NCBI GenBank assembly: GCA_013397455.1
Contig: VYZB01000192.1
Location: 278,161 to 342,160, forward strand
Direction of reading: 5' to 3'
Source of the DNA: Crotophaga sulcirostris
Lineage: Eukaryota; Chordata; Aves; Cuculiformes; Crotophagidae
Length of the DNA: 64,000 bases
The position numbers and the translations under genes are program-made. Below, in pieces: positions 25,101 to 38,800 of the stretch; position 1 is the stretch's first letter; each line of letters begins with the position of its first letter. Under the pieces are notes generated by a model, which worked only from the letters and a program-made list of their open reading frames with translations, was not told where the DNA came from and made no database searches.

Positions 25101-28100
25101 ATCCGCCAACTGGCACCACACTCATGGCCATGAGGTACACTGGCCTGGGGGTCTCTGAGGCAGCCCCATGCTGTGGGGAATGAAGGGACCCACAGACTTT
25201 CCCCATGTCCTTTGCCTGGGTGGCAGTAGGTGGGACAGCAGCATGGCTTCATGGGGGCCACCAGATAGACCTTCTCCAGATCCTGGCTTTGTTTCTGACA
25301 CCACTACTGGGCTGGAATAAAATGTGGCTTTTCAGCCCTCTCCTCATTCATTAGCACCTCACAAAGCAATGAGTTAGTGTAAAGGTGTGATTGTAGCATC
25401 AAAATAACATTGCTGTGACTTGCAAAGCTGGGGTTGCACCCAATACCCCTCAAGAGTGCAGGAGGAGGGAGCCTCCTGCCACAAGCCCATCAGGAGACCT
25501 GCTATTTGATGGCAGAGCTGGGTGGGCAGTAGGGGCTGGCTCAGTGGCCTTGCAGCAGCCCAGGGAGGGATACGAATTGGGAGTGATGTGGGGGCTTGCC
25601 CACATGCAAACATTCCCAGCTGTTTGTCTCACCTCAAGGAAGAAAAGGCAGCTCTTTCCATCCTTGCTGATGCTTTGCCTGCCGTCATTACACAGAAGAA
25701 AACACAACTTACTTCCTTCTGAGCTGTCCCTAAAGAGTCGTTTGTGCTGAAGCAGAGGCAACTCATCAGAGCTATAAACTCCCTTCAAACCTTGATTTGG
25801 AAAACACTCAGATTTCTTTTCCTTCCCCTAAGGTTTGCATTGCAAAAACATTTGCAGAGCTTGCTGCTTCACAGCTCGTGGTTGTACCATGGTATGGGAA
25901 TTTTAGACACGCGAGTGTCGGTGCTGTGCTTTGTTAACCTGGGGTCCTTTCTAAGCACCAGACCTCTCCCTCTGACTTAGCCAGGGAAGCAGCGGGTTGG
26001 TTTGGTGATGTCCAGAAGAAGGTACACTGCTTGGTTATTGTAGGGCAGCTTGAGATCCTGCAGACAGCCGACCTGTAGGTGCAGGTTTATTATTGCAGGC
26101 TTACTCTCAAGCGTCGCTTTGTGCCCACTTGTTTAGTGCATGACAGTGACGGTCTGACCATGGTTGAATCACTGATACGGATCTCCCATGTCCTCCTCTT
26201 TCCTTCCCACCTCCTGAAGGCTACCACAAGTGTCTTTTGGAGAATGAAGAGACACAAAGGGTTCCTCAAGCCTGCAGCAAGGAATGAAGGGTCTGTTTGG
26301 GTTCCCCTACATGCTGGACTCCTTTCATGCATATGTGTGCACATGCATGCCATGGGCACCCTCCCTACTAAAAAGCCTCCTGTGAAAGCTTTCTTTTAGA
26401 TCTTAAAGGAAGAGAACATCTCCTTTGCTTCAGTTCATGTGTTGAATTGAAACTAGGTCTTCCTGCTTCTTCCCTGGAGGACTAGAAGACCAAGCTTGGA
26501 GTTAAGGACCGGGATGAAAGGAGAGTCCTTGGTGTCCTGTCCCATCCCTGGGGCTGCAGTAGAGCCACTCCCTTGCAGCTGCAGACATGCAGGGAAGCTT
26601 GCTCACATGGGGTCAGTACGGCTGACAGCACCCTGGGGCCAGTCCTTCCTACATCCTTGTCAAACAGGTCCAATTCCAGTTGGCTTCCTGGTAGGAGAAC
26701 TAGGTAGAAAAGGCCTGAGCAACTGTCAGGCTGCGAGCCAGTCACTTTGTGACTGTGCGGTGCCTGCAAAGCCAAGTTCCTCAGCTCCAGCAAGCCCTCT
26801 GTCTGGAACAAAAATCCCAAAACAATGGCCTGGCTTCCAAGTGGCTGGTGACCCAAAGGATGCTGCGTGCTGAGGCAGTCAAGTACGCAAGGATTAATGA
26901 CAGCCAGAGGAAGCCGCTCTCAGGCTGCACCACCGTGGGACTCGGCAATACAATAGCCAGAAGGAGCACGTGGGCTCCTCAGCTTTTTCTCAGGGCCTAG
27001 GTAAATAATCCCCTTCCATGGGAGCTGTATGGATTCCCATAAAGCTGAATAGCAAAAGCCGTTCCCAGGCTTATGGGTAAGAATCATTGTTTCCCAGGCC
27101 ACATAATTATTATTTTGACTGTCAGGAACCTGGGAGAGGGAGCACAGACACAATATTTTCCCAATCAGCTCATAGAGAGCAAATTAATTTCACTTAAAAG
27201 GACCCAGCTGTGAAACAGCAAGCACACCTTGACCTTCTGGAGAGGAGCACAGTTGGTGGCCATGCCTGGTGCAGCCCCTGCAGACACACAGCCCCCCACA
27301 CCGATGAGGACTCAGGGCTAATGGCACGTGACAAAAACCACATCTCCACATCTCATGAATTTGTCTCCAAGTCTCCACATCTCATGAATTTGTCTCCAAG
27401 TCTCGGATGCCACAAAAATGCTTTGGAAATTGCTGCAGGGCAGAGCAAAGTGGGGAGGGAGGAAGGAATGTGCTTAACCCAGCAGGGAAAAACATGGCAG
27501 CTTCTGTGCAAGGGCTAGGAAGAAGCAGCATGCATGGCATTCTGCAGCCAAAGCCCAAATATTTTGCAAGGCTCATGCAGGAGCCGATGGGTGTTCATTC
27601 ACAGGTGAGCTGGGAAGGTGAAAAGCTGGGTCTCTCCTGGCAGCTATGTGGAGCTGGCAGCTGGGGACTTTGAACAGGAAGAAAGGGAGGACAGGAATCC
27701 CAGCAGCTCCAAAACGTGTAGATGGAGCAGAGCACCAGTTAGATCATGCTTCTTAGTTACCAGCAAATTAATTTGTATGGCTGGAGAAAAATAATGCTGT
27801 GGGCAAAATCCTGTCTTTACAGGTTGGAGCAATTCCCCCAGCAGCAGGGGTGGGACCAGCCTCAAGGAGATGGCATGGCTCGAGCCCATACAGTGGTGCA
27901 CATGTCGGCGAGCCCGCGCAAAGAAACAGGATACATGCCCTGCTGCTCACACGTGCCAGAGCCGGCCTGCGCAGCCAAACCCTGCTCTTGGGAGCAGAGG
28001 AGCTCTGCCTGGCAGAGGAGCAGCCACGGCACAGCACAGCACATTTCCCGGCGGGGTTTGCAGGTTACCCATCACCCACCACCTTCCCTGCTCTGCCAGG

Positions 28101-31100
28101 GGGTCCCCTTGCGTTTGTACGCTCCCCCAGCTGGCGTGGCATTAGGAGGTGCAGGGTGGACTGCATCTGTGCAGGTCTCCTGCCTGGTGGCTTTTCAAAC
28201 TTAGACAGGTCTGGCTTGTCCCATTTCCTGATTGTGCCGTCACCTGGTTATCCATACCTGTCCATACTTCATGGTAGAGATGGTTCAGAACAACAACCAG
28301 GAGGCAGTCAGTGTATTCATCTATCTCCTGTCTCCTGGGCTCCCCACAGGATGTGTGGGTGTTTGCACCAGTGATCAGAGCCTCCCACCTCTATCTCCTT
28401 TCCAAAAAGGTTTCACCTCCTGGATGTTGTGTAACTGCTTTCCAATGCCAGCACCAATTTTGGCAGCTCAGGTTACAGGAGGATTGCAAGAGCCATTTGA
28501 AATAAAGGAGCAGCATTTAAAGGGGCACAGCCGCAGCCCCAAAGGGTCTGCTCTGCAAAATCTGGCGGCTAAATGTGAAGTCTGGTATGTGCTGGGTTTG
28601 CTCCACATTCTTGGGGAGTTAAAGCAAGATCAGAAAAGGCTACTTTTAGCAGGTTTGAGGTGCAGGCAACCAAGGCTGTGACCTGTCTGAGGTTACAGGC
28701 AGCAGCAGGGTGTAAACACAGCCACCTCCCCAGCACGAGGACTGGTGTGCTTTTGGCTGCAGTCCAGTTTCAAGGCACTTCGGGTGACTGTTGTTCTCAA
28801 AGCTATGCTATGGAGGGAGGAAATGCTGGCTTTACTGCTTCCAGGTCTGAGTAAAGGGTTCTCCAGCTTCAAGACTTTTCTGGCAAGCAAACACACAGTT
28901 GCTCTGAGGCTCCTGGGAGCTGTGAATTCCCTCAGTCCCTGCAGCTCTGCCATCAAAGGAGGAGCCAGGTTCAAGGGTCTGCCTTGTGCTGATTGCTAGG
29001 ACAGTAACACTGCCAGTCAAATACAGAGAAACAAATGCCTTTTCCCTGGATCCAGTTCTAGGACAGATGGGTCATCACAGGTCCCATGGGTGGGATTCCG
29101 GTTCAAAAGGGAATCTTCTCCAAATAGACCTTCTCCGGAGACTTTCCTGGCATCATGTCCTTTGCAAACTTTTCTCGGCAGACCGTGATACTGTCATGGA
29201 AATGGGCAGTTGGAGTTGCCAGACTGTTGGAGTGGAGCATGGATAACCCACGTGCTGTAGCTCTCTTGCTGCATGGGGGTGGAGGGAGGCAGGTGGTGGG
29301 GGACAGCTGCTGGTAGGGAAGGGTGAAGCAAGTTTCCTGATTGACACATTGTGTCCCTGAACCCCATGCTGCGTGCATACACCTTGGGAAGGTAGGGCAT
29401 GGCCCAGGTGGTGGCAAAGCAACCTATCCCATGTGTGCTCCTTTGCAGAACAGGGCCTGACTGGACCACTCACTCCTTAACCATTCAGCTGAGCCAGCCA
29501 GAAGAGGGGTCACATCAGATGAGTGGGCAAGGGCCGTGTTTCTTCAGGGGAAGTAGACTCTGATGATGTTCAGCTTCTGACAAAGATGGTTTGGAGGTGG
29601 TGCTGCAGGAGATTAGAACATCCTACCTGGTTTGAGCTCTGAGCAACAGGCTTGTCAATGCTTCACAAAGATGTCTGGCCCCTCTGAGCAGCCAGAAGCT
29701 GCTCCCAGCAGCACAGGCAACAATAGTGTTCGTGTTGCCTTCAATTGCTGTTATATTTGAGCCATTGTATCTGTTGACAATATGCTGTGGGGAGAGTTGA
29801 GGTGCTTCCAAAAATGTCTCTTCAGAGCCAGCCTGCAAGCATTATAATTGCATACTGTGTTGAGGCATAACTGCAAAGGTCAACTCAGCACTCTGAGCAG
29901 CAGCAGCAGTGGGATGCTGGAGAGCAAGTGAGACTAGGAGGATGAAAGACAGAAGAGGGGGTGAGTAGAAGGATGGAGGCTATAACCCAAACTTTCTTGC
30001 TTTCCTCTTTCCAGTGGTGCTCCCCTCTGTGCTACTTATGGTGGGAGAATCAGGCTATATTTCATTTCTTTTCCATTTTCCCCTTTGGGCTTTAAAGAAA
30101 AAAAAGCAGTGGATGCAATGGAAAAATGAAGTGAGAACAGCAATGCTCCTAGGTCACCCTCTTTTTCCTTTCCACTATGCTTGCCAAGCACAACCCATTT
30201 TGGTCTCAGTTAACAGTGCTCCATGCTGCACTACAGCACGCTCCAGCCCTCTGGGGTATGAGCTGAAACAGAAACTCCTGGCAACCCCTTGGGAAATGCA
30301 GTAGTAAGGAACTTACCACAAGGCTTCTACCCTGCTTGCAAAATGCCTAAGGAAGACACCATGTCCAACATCTGAGCAAACAGCCAGCTACATCTCTGAG
30401 TTCATGAGAAATGGCGTGGCAGTTATGATGCGGCTGTTGAGAAGCCCCAGGGGATTTATAGACCAGTCTGTCACTGCTAATCAATTTTTTTTTTGTTTTC
30501 CCCTGTCTGTTCACAGTCCTTTTTGGTCTGTCCTGAAGAAGAGCTTTAAAATGCAAATTACTCTCCGGGAGCATAATCCAAAGTAGAGCCCTGGGCAACA
30601 TCACATTCAGATGCCTCACACCTTGCACTTGGTTTCAAAGAGATTAGATCTGAAATCTCATTAGCAAAGTGACCTTTGGCCTGTGGTCTGCAGACCCCCT
30701 GTTTCTGAACGGTCCATGAAAGGTCACTAAGGAGAGAAGGCCTTTTGCTGGCCAGTTTAATTTCACTATATGGTGCCTACACCTCCAAAGGGAGGAAATG
30801 TTGCGAAGCTCTATGATCAGAAAAACTGAAAGCGACCAGTCCAAGAAACTGGAGGCATTTAGGGGAGAGATGGTTGTGCTGCCTGGGATGTATCCTTTTG
30901 CTCCTCAGGGAGAAGTTTTGCCCGCTTTTAGAAAGCACTGCAGGACCTGGTTACTTTCACAGTCCTCCCTTAAGAATTGGCTATGGAGTAAATGGAGGAT
31001 GTTTTCCTTCCCTGAATATCTGTTTCCTTCCCAAATAAACTATGAGTGAGACTGTTGTTTTGTTGGTTTTGGGGAGGGTTTTGTTTGGGTTTTTTTTTAT

Positions 31101-31189
31101 GAAAGAAACACAAACTATTAGGAATCTTACAAATGTTTTAATAGCTGCGTTTCGTCACCGCATACTAAGAGGACTGGTAAGATCACTGA
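16189..31189. other. Long intergenic block, no gene recognised
   Basis: Mixed-composition non-coding sequence with several mildly GC-rich parts (23900-25300, 27800-28200). Many short open frames exist on both strands here because stops are rarer in GC-rich DNA. The longest (24271-25158 plus, 295 codons) is rich in Ser, Pro, Leu, Cys and His, lacks any motif or domain I recognise, and overlaps equally open frames in other phases, so it is not called. A 29-bp tandem duplication is at 27343-27400 and a mixed ACAC/TATA tract is at 21350-21376. Confidence 0.5.
27343..27400. repeat. Exact tandem pair of a 29-bp unit
   Basis: The unit starting TCTCCACATCTCATGAAT and ending TTTGTCTCCAAG runs from 27343 to 27371 and is repeated without mismatch from 27372 to 27400, followed by a four-base start of a third copy. 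Perfect identity suggests a recent event; copy number may vary between individuals. Confidence 0.92.
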
Positions 31190-31560
31190 ACACAGAACAG
31201 GAAAGGTGCTTGGGATAAGCTAGCCTATCCTCCTCTCCAAGGCAGGATTAACTAAACCTAGCCCGTGCCTGATATGTTTTATTGGCATTCTTTTAACACC
31301 CCTCCAGTCCTCCAGCCTACTCAGGAAGTGATTCACTCACCTTAGTATTTAGAGATGGTTCATGGTGTTAACCCAGATCTTCTCACTGTGTTTTAGGCAC
31401 GTGAGTTTGACTTTTTCCCAGTGGGAAAGAGACCAGGTTATTCCCATCATTTATGCAGTGACCTTTCACATGTTTGAAACCTGTTACTGTGGCTCCTCTC
31501 AGTCTCCTGTAGAATGGATGAAAACACAAGCCATGCTTTCTAGACTTCCCATCGTGGTTG
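31190..31560 (-). mobile_element. Ancient, diverged CR1-like LINE remnant
   Basis: On the plus strand, 'ctccaaggcaggattaacta' (31237-31256) and, further right, 'gtttgaaacctgttactgtg' (31471-31490) followed by 'gctcctctcagtctcctgta' (31491-31510) appear in the spacing and order seen in old sauropsid CR1 copies read in reverse. Between these anchors the sequence is strongly diverged. It is clearly older than the copies at 12.1, 32.3 and 56.9 kb. Edges are approximate. Confidence 0.6.
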
Positions 31561-32276
31561 AGAGGGGACTGATGGGAAAGCAGGTGGGCAACCCTTTGTG
31601 CCATTCTTCCACTGTCTGTGATGGTGAAGATACAGAGGGAGTGGATAAAACTAGGATAGGTCAAATGCTATCCCTGCTCTGTACTCACAGAGCTCAGTTG
31701 AGAGCAATTCACGTGTATCAGCACCAAGATGCCTTTTTGCAAACCGTCCAAAGGCCTGAAGCTATGATTCTGCAAAATTCCCCTTGTCCTCATGAGTCAC
31801 AGGATAAAGGAGCTGCTGGATTTGGACTCTCTTACCTGGTCTATACCCTCTACTGATACGAACTCTGTGATCTCTTCTGCTTTGACTCTTACACCACTGA
31901 GCTTCCAGGGAGGCTTGGACTGAGACTTAAACACCCGCTCTGCGTGGGCAAGTTCAGACACAGGTTTTTGCAAGCAGGTCTTTGTTTCACCCATGGACAA
32001 TTTCCATTGGGATGGTTTGCCTCCAGCCCCATCTGTTATTGTGGCCTCACACATACAGCTCGTGGCTTGTTTTTGCCTCCCACTCCTCGGCCCGCCAAAG
32101 TTCCATCCCTGTTGCAAATACCATAGCCCTGAAGTAGCCAGGTACAGTGCCCCTTATCGTGTTACAGGAAAACCAATCCTTTTCATCCACAGAGAAATAA
32201 AACTTCATTTAACTAAGTTCTGAGTCAGTGCCAGTCTTGAAGTTAATGAAATTAGCTTCCAACAGGACCAGGGAAA
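31561..32276. other. Intergenic spacer between an old and a young CR1 copy
   Basis: No gene, RNA or repeat recognised. The plus frame 31362-31856 (164 codons) runs into this spacer but begins inside CR1-like sequence, and its composition is not convincing as protein. Confidence 0.5.
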
Positions 32277-32843
32277 TCTAGCAGCACTAGGGAAGTGATT
32301 GTGCCCCTGTACTCAGCATTGGTGAGTCCGCACCTCGAATTCTGTGTTCAGTTTGGGGCCCCTCACTACAAGAAGGACATTGAGGTGCTGGAGCGTGTCC
32401 AGAGAAGGCAATGAAATTGGTGAAGGGTCTGGAGAATAAGTCTTTCGAGAAGCAGCTGAGGGAACTGGGGTTGTTTGGTCTGGAGAAAAGGAGGCTGAGG
32501 GGAGACCTTATCGCTCTCTGCAACTGCCTGAAAGGAGGTTGTAGTGAGGTGGGTGTTGGTCTCTTCTCCCAAGTAACAAGTGATAGGATGAGAGGAAATG
32601 GCCTCAAGTTGTGCCAGGGGAGGTTCAGATTAGACATTAGGAAAAATTTCTTCACCAAAAGGGTTGTCAGGCACTGGAACAGGCTGCCCAGGGAGATGTT
32701 TGGGTCATCATCCTGGAGCTGTTTAAAAGATGGGTAGATGAGTTTCTCAGGGACATGGTTTAGTAGTAGACAGGTATGGTTTGACTTGATGATTTCAAAG
32801 GTCTTTTCCAACAATACAATTCTATGATTCTATGACTCTATGA
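32277..32843 (+). mobile_element. CR1 LINE 3' fragment (about 565 bp), plus orientation
   Basis: The sequence follows the CR1 3' end in order: 'gattgtgcccctgtactcag' (32298-32317), 'ggtgctggagcgtgtccaga' (32384-32403), 'aggctgaggggagacctta', a run ending 'aggaaaaatttcttcacc', 'aacaggctgcccagggagat' (32679-32698), and the terminal 'attctatgattctatg' repeat at the right end. It includes the degenerate end of the reverse transcriptase frame, with stops and frameshifts (for example an early TGA at about 32411), so it is a dead 5'-truncated copy. It is the longest and best preserved CR1 piece in the window. Confidence 0.95.
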
Positions 32844-35800
32844 AATGTCAGGATTTGGTCCATGGCTTCTGCAAGACTGTGATATGGTAAACCTAGGCCA
32901 ATCCCTTCTACATAGGTGAGGCCAAACGTTGCTTATGACAGGACATTGCTCCATATCTAACGAATTGCACGGAGACACTTTCTATCTCCAGTCTTACTGT
33001 CTAACCTTCCCACACTTAGGACCAAGTGTCACCCCGTCAATATTGCAGTGGGGTGCAATATTGTCTCGCTGTATTCAGCAAGATGCAATCATGTTTGCAG
33101 GTAACATTTCAACAGCTCTCTTTAGCCAGGATGAAGCATGGGGCATGTTTAAGGTGTTTGGGTGACTAAGAGCAGATAGCTTCATTTTGACTTGCTGACA
33201 GGGACTGTGGTCCCATCCTCCAAAGGTTTCCTCTTAGCTGCAGTGCAGCATCACAGCATCCTTTCTGCAACCACACAAACATACCTAATGGCATGCCTAG
33301 CACACCTTCTGTGGCCAGGACTGTGGCCTGTATCACCTGTATCACATGCTTGTACTGGTCACTGTGTCATCCTCTTCATGCACCACCAGTGCTGTGGTAA
33401 TGCAGTGGTGGGTTTGGTCATGCAGGTGGCTTGGGAGATGCCCAGCTATAGGGTTCCCTCTGCCAGGTGTTCCTTGCCTCTACCAGAAGAGATTTTGCCA
33501 CCAGGTATGGTATCCCTGCTAGCATGGAAGTCCTACTGCTGGAGAAGTTCTGCCTGTAGAAGGCCCTGCAAAGCCGGTATGAGGCCCCTACACTGGAGCT
33601 TTTGCTGCGATATAGTTGTCGTTGCATAGTGGACCTTTTTAACTCCCCCCAGCATGTACTCATACAAGCTTTCAAGAGTAGGTAAGCACTCTTCACAATC
33701 AGAGCAATTGCATGCTGCAAATCAGGGTGTACTTCATGTAGGTGGTTGGGTGACCTCTCCCCATGGCAGTTTTTGGTTGGTCACTGACACTCGTGGAGAA
33801 CACACCATGTCCTCAGCAATCAGCACAGCAATGCCTCTGACAGCTCAGCCTCTCCATGCTCAGTGCTAAGCAGCTTTGCCTCCAGTCCCAGAGCAGGGTT
33901 TTCACTGGCCTTGGAGCTTCAGTTGACCTCACAGGTCCCCCTGGCTCAGGTTGCATGGAACAGAAACATCCTTGAAACCATAAATGATCACGTATTACTT
34001 CTATTGAGAACACAGCTGGGAGTCCCTGCCCTAAGATGAGACCTTTCCAGTGAGTTTCAATCTGTGCAAACAGATATGCTCTGTGCAAACTCCTGTACCA
34101 GTCTGCTGAGGTCTGAACAAGTCCCATCATTACTGCAGAAATGGTCATGATGCAGAAACTCTCATGATGCATACAGACCAGACCAAACACTACATGTTTC
34201 TGGGGGTTTCCAGCTCCAAATGACAATTTTTGAAGTCCCTGGCAAAATCTATTCTGAATTAATATTCTAAAAGGGCAGAAAACGTTCATGCATTTCTTTA
34301 TTCCAGAAAAGGTGGAAAAGCTTTGTTGATGACCTACCCTTTAAAATGCTGCTTTTGTTCAGAGGGTTTCTTAGACTGAAAGCCAGGTCTGATGCTTGCT
34401 TAGCTGCTCTGAGCAGCGTGAAAATGCTGTATTATGTGGTTGTGAGAAAACCATGATGAGGCTTGTCCACTTGGGAAATTTTACTGACATAACTCTTTGA
34501 CTGTATGAATTATGCTGGCGTAGCTAAACAGATGATAGATATGACCACATATTATATGTCATTCCTTAGCTAACAATACTGTGCAAAGAACATGTTGTGG
34601 GCAATACCCTGTTTTGATGTCTCTGGCCTGTGCAGACGGCGGCTTTCTCAGACTGCAATCAGTTTCCAAGATTGCACAAAGGTTATGGACTGCCTCCAAG
34701 CTTCCAGTTGAGGACCACTGTTGTGTGTAAGGGTATAGTAATATCTAAACTATATAATTACTTCTGATCACATTCACATTAGGGACTTTAGGACCAGGCC
34801 TTTGCTACAGCTGCTATCAGTTAAAGTTGCGAAGAAGCATGATCTTTTCCTTACTAAGCTGTGTCAGCAAGTCTCTGCTGTCTTGTACACGGAGATGTTG
34901 AAACAAACCACAACTACTAGTTTAGCATAAAGCCCTGTGTGTTTTGCTGTACAATATAGCAGTGAGCTACCTTGAGGAGTTCCCTAACACCTTGCAAGAC
35001 TGAGTGGCCAGGGAAGAGAGTTTTGCAACCAGCAGCCTGCGATCAGCCTCACCAAAGCACCTGCACCTAAAAAGGATAAGAGGTTTGTGGTCTGAAGAGG
35101 CAGATCTCAAAGCATTCAAGACCTGCAAAGTGCAAGCAGGACTCACAACTCTCCATGTCCTGCTGGTCCTCCCTGCCCATGGACACCTTGCCAGCCAATG
35201 GGGGAAGCAGGCTCTCAGCAAAGAGAAGTGAGGTAGCCCTCTTCCACAATGCTTAGTTCCAAGTCACTCAGCCTGACCAGCTCCATCTGGGCATCGTCAG
35301 TTCCAGAGATGGGAAAGACACAAATACGACTAAAGTAGAAATGCAAGACATCTCCTTTCTTGCCAAAAGGAACAAGTGGACTCTGGCCTTCTACGTTCCC
35401 TTATGCGAGAGGACTGGTTAGAAAAGAGCAAAGCTGGGAGGCGGAGCGCTCCGGGTGTTACCGAGATCCATGTTATGCTAAAAAGGATCTTTGCTACACA
35501 CGGTACCATTTGTTATGCTGCTGTTTGGCCAGGCTCCTGCTGCTCAGCCAGTCATGCAACAACCTCTCACTCTCATTAATGCCAGATTGGGTTCCCACCA
35601 CCGCTCTCCTGCTGCTTTTAATCATGTGGCCACTGGCCAAAGACTGCTGGGGAAAACCCTACCCCTTAGGCTGGGTGTCAGCTGATCCTAACTAAACCAT
35701 AGGGCTCTTGGAATGAGAAGTCATAAAGAAAAACAGCAAAAATGGGGACAACTCATGGGACAAAAAGGATGAGGTTCAAAGATTTTAGAGTGCAAGAACA

Positions 35801-38800
35801 GGAAGCCATAAGGGGACACAAAGCAGAGCCTCACCATTTGTGCCCACCTCTCCCTATTAGCATCCAAAGCACTGGGAGAGAAATAGTCACTGTGGTTCCC
35901 CCTTCCTCATCTTCCTCCTCCTGAGGGTGTGGGTGGTCAGCCTGACCAGGGCAAAGAGTGGGCTGCCTAGATCTTCTGACACAGTGCATGGTCGGGCCAT
36001 AGGTGGGGAGGTACAAGTAAGATGGTGGGGAGAAAAACACTTGGCATTGGAGGAGCTGGGAGAGGGTCTGGGCCATGCTTATGTTCCAGGGTTTCTCTCA
36101 TACTGCAAAAAGGATTTGTGACTGGGGATCCCATGGATCATGTCGTGATTATGCCTATGCCTGCTGCTACTGCAGGATGCAGAGTAGGCTCATGGAGCGA
36201 GTCGTCCTGCTGGGGTCCTTCAACATTTTCTGAGGGTAAGGGCTGACTCCATTTGAGTGGGGGGAAAAGGGAGCAAATGGAGTCCGCTTGCAGTCTAGAA
36301 AGGCTCTGATGTTGATGACACCTCCCAGGACTGTAGAAGAGACTCTAGAAGAGCACTAGGGTCTCTCTGCCATCTACACACAAGAGGTGGAAGATTCACT
36401 ATAAGGACTCAACAAAGACATACCACTCTGCCCCATGATGGTTGCAGAAGACCTGGTTACTCTAAGATGTTCCCTCTGGGCTGGAAAGGAATCAGTGGCA
36501 GAGGCAGCCCTGGGAATACCATGGAGCTAGTGTCCCTGGCGAAAGCACAGAGCACAAGCAAAGGGACCCATGTGATTAGTGCTCTTGGTCCCACTGCTGT
36601 GGGAAGCAGCTGTGCAGGTGACCAGACGGTCTCCATGTGCACCAGGTCTGCTGGGCGATGAAGAACACTCTTCAGCACATGCTACGAGCAGCACCTAGAA
36701 ACCCAGCACTCAGTACAAACCCCCTTGCCTCACTGCACAGAGAGACAGGGAATCCCTGGTGATTCAGAGTGTCCAGCCTGGCAAGGCCAGCCCAGAGGCG
36801 CTTGCTGTATGGGGATACCGCTGTAGCATTTGTACTGTGGTGGTATTTTTAGAGGCAATGACACTTTGCTCCCAGGCACACAGGCACAAGTTCAGTCTGA
36901 CCCTGGTAATATTTCCTACTGCCCAAACCCAGGCAGTTCCCCACACAGGCCCTTTGAATTGTTCATCAGTCTCCTAAGTGTCCCTAAGAATCCCCCCTGT
37001 CGGCGCAGGGACTCAGGATCATCATCAAGATAGCAACATTTTAGCAAGAAAAGCAGAAGCTGCATGTGGAAACAAAGCAAAAAGAGCAATTCATTCACTA
37101 CTTCCCATCAGCAGGCAAATGTCCCACCATGTCCTGGGAAGCAGGATCTCAGTACACATGGCGGTGGCTTGGAAAGACCAACACCATAAACATGAATACG
37201 CCTCTTTCCTCCTTTTCCTGAGCTTTTATTGCTGACCACGCGTAGTCATACGGTATAGAATACCTCTTTCGGTTAGCTGTCCTGCCTGTCCCCTTCCAAC
37301 CTCTTGTCCATCCCCTGCCCACTTACTTGTGGGGTGCAGGGAGGAGAGAGTCAAAGCCTTCACACTTGCACAAACATTTTTCAGCAGTAGCCAAAACACT
37401 GGTGTGTTATCAACACTGTTTTAGCCACAAGTGCAAAGCACAGCACCATATAGGCAGCTATGAAGAAAGTTATCTTCCTAACTCCATCCCAGACAGAACC
37501 AGCACAGACAGCAAGCACATCTTGTCTCTTTTATACATATGTGCAATTGCTCATCTTTTTATTTTTTTTTCCCCTCTTGTGCCATCTTACTTGGACCTGA
37601 GTTTGCACCCCCAGCAATACCCATTTATTAAATGCCATTGTGTCAGCTCCATACAAAGAGCCATTCTCTGATGTCCTTAACAACCTCAGGAGTGTTCCCA
37701 ACTCAGAGATGCTCATTTCCCTCATGCACGCTACCACAAACACCTGCAAATGAACCATTACACACATTTGTGCTCATACACACCCATTTGTTCCTACCAT
37801 AAATACAGCTCAAACATGAATCTGAACCTCTGCACAGGCGAGCTACTTAACAACCTGAATGTTTAACATAAACTAGACTGACTGCACTGGTGAGCAGCAC
37901 TTGCAATAAAAATCACGTTAGCTTCCCTTCTGGCTTCCCCTCCAGACAATGTGGCAGCCTGGGAGTCATGTTAGGTCAAGAGATGTAGAAGTCTGAACTG
38001 GCTGCAGCTGCCTTGAACAGCTCTGGAAGGATCTTTGTCTTTGTTCAGTTTTGATCCTGCTTTAATAGGCAAGAGTAACTGGTTTAAGGCAGCATGCAGA
38101 GTCCCTGGGAAACCCACTGCTAGAGCAGACACTTGGCTTTGTCCGGCGCCTGGGCACCTCATGCAGAATGGGGACTTTGTGCTTGCTTTTGGAAGATAAC
38201 TAATTCGTATAGGAGGTTCATGAATATTCAGCTTGTTCTTAGGGTTGGGGAGAACAATCCCTAAAACAAAGAGGCAAATTCTTTTCCCCTTCATTTGGGG
38301 GAATGCAGTTCTCAGCCTACAGGCTGCGAGTTGCCTGAGGTCCCCCTCTGTCACAGTATGATCCATTAATTATCCATGTTTTTCCAAGCCTGAGCGTGCA
38401 TCACTTGTGAAAAACAGATGCAGTCCGCAAGGGCTTGGAGTTAATGTTTCTGGGTGAAGGAGAGTTTGGAGGTGAGTCCAAGTGCACGAGGAACCAGGCT
38501 GAAATCAGTCAATGTAGCTCTTGTAGCCTTTCTGGCTTTGTTCCCTTTCTGTGGCCGTACCTGTCCTGGGAAGCTGTAGCAGAGAAGACTTGGTCTTCAC
38601 CAAAGAGGTTTGTCAGTAGTACACTATTCTCAAAGTTGTATACAGCCTCCTCCCCCATTTTCCTTGCACAGCACACATTTTAGAACTTAGACACACTGTC
38701 AGTATACTGATGGTTACAAACTACAAATAAATGATGATTGTACTGGTTTTGTCTATGTTCAGTGACCCTGCACGTGTGGTGAACTCAAATATTCCTTCCT

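Noticed and set aside
24271..25158. 295-codon plus-strand open frame, the longest without N
   Set aside because: GC-rich context with other phases also open on both strands, Ser/Pro/Leu/His-rich composition, no domain or motif, no splice or promoter context.
32287..32814. 175-codon minus-strand open frame
   Set aside because: Lies antisense within the CR1 fragment.
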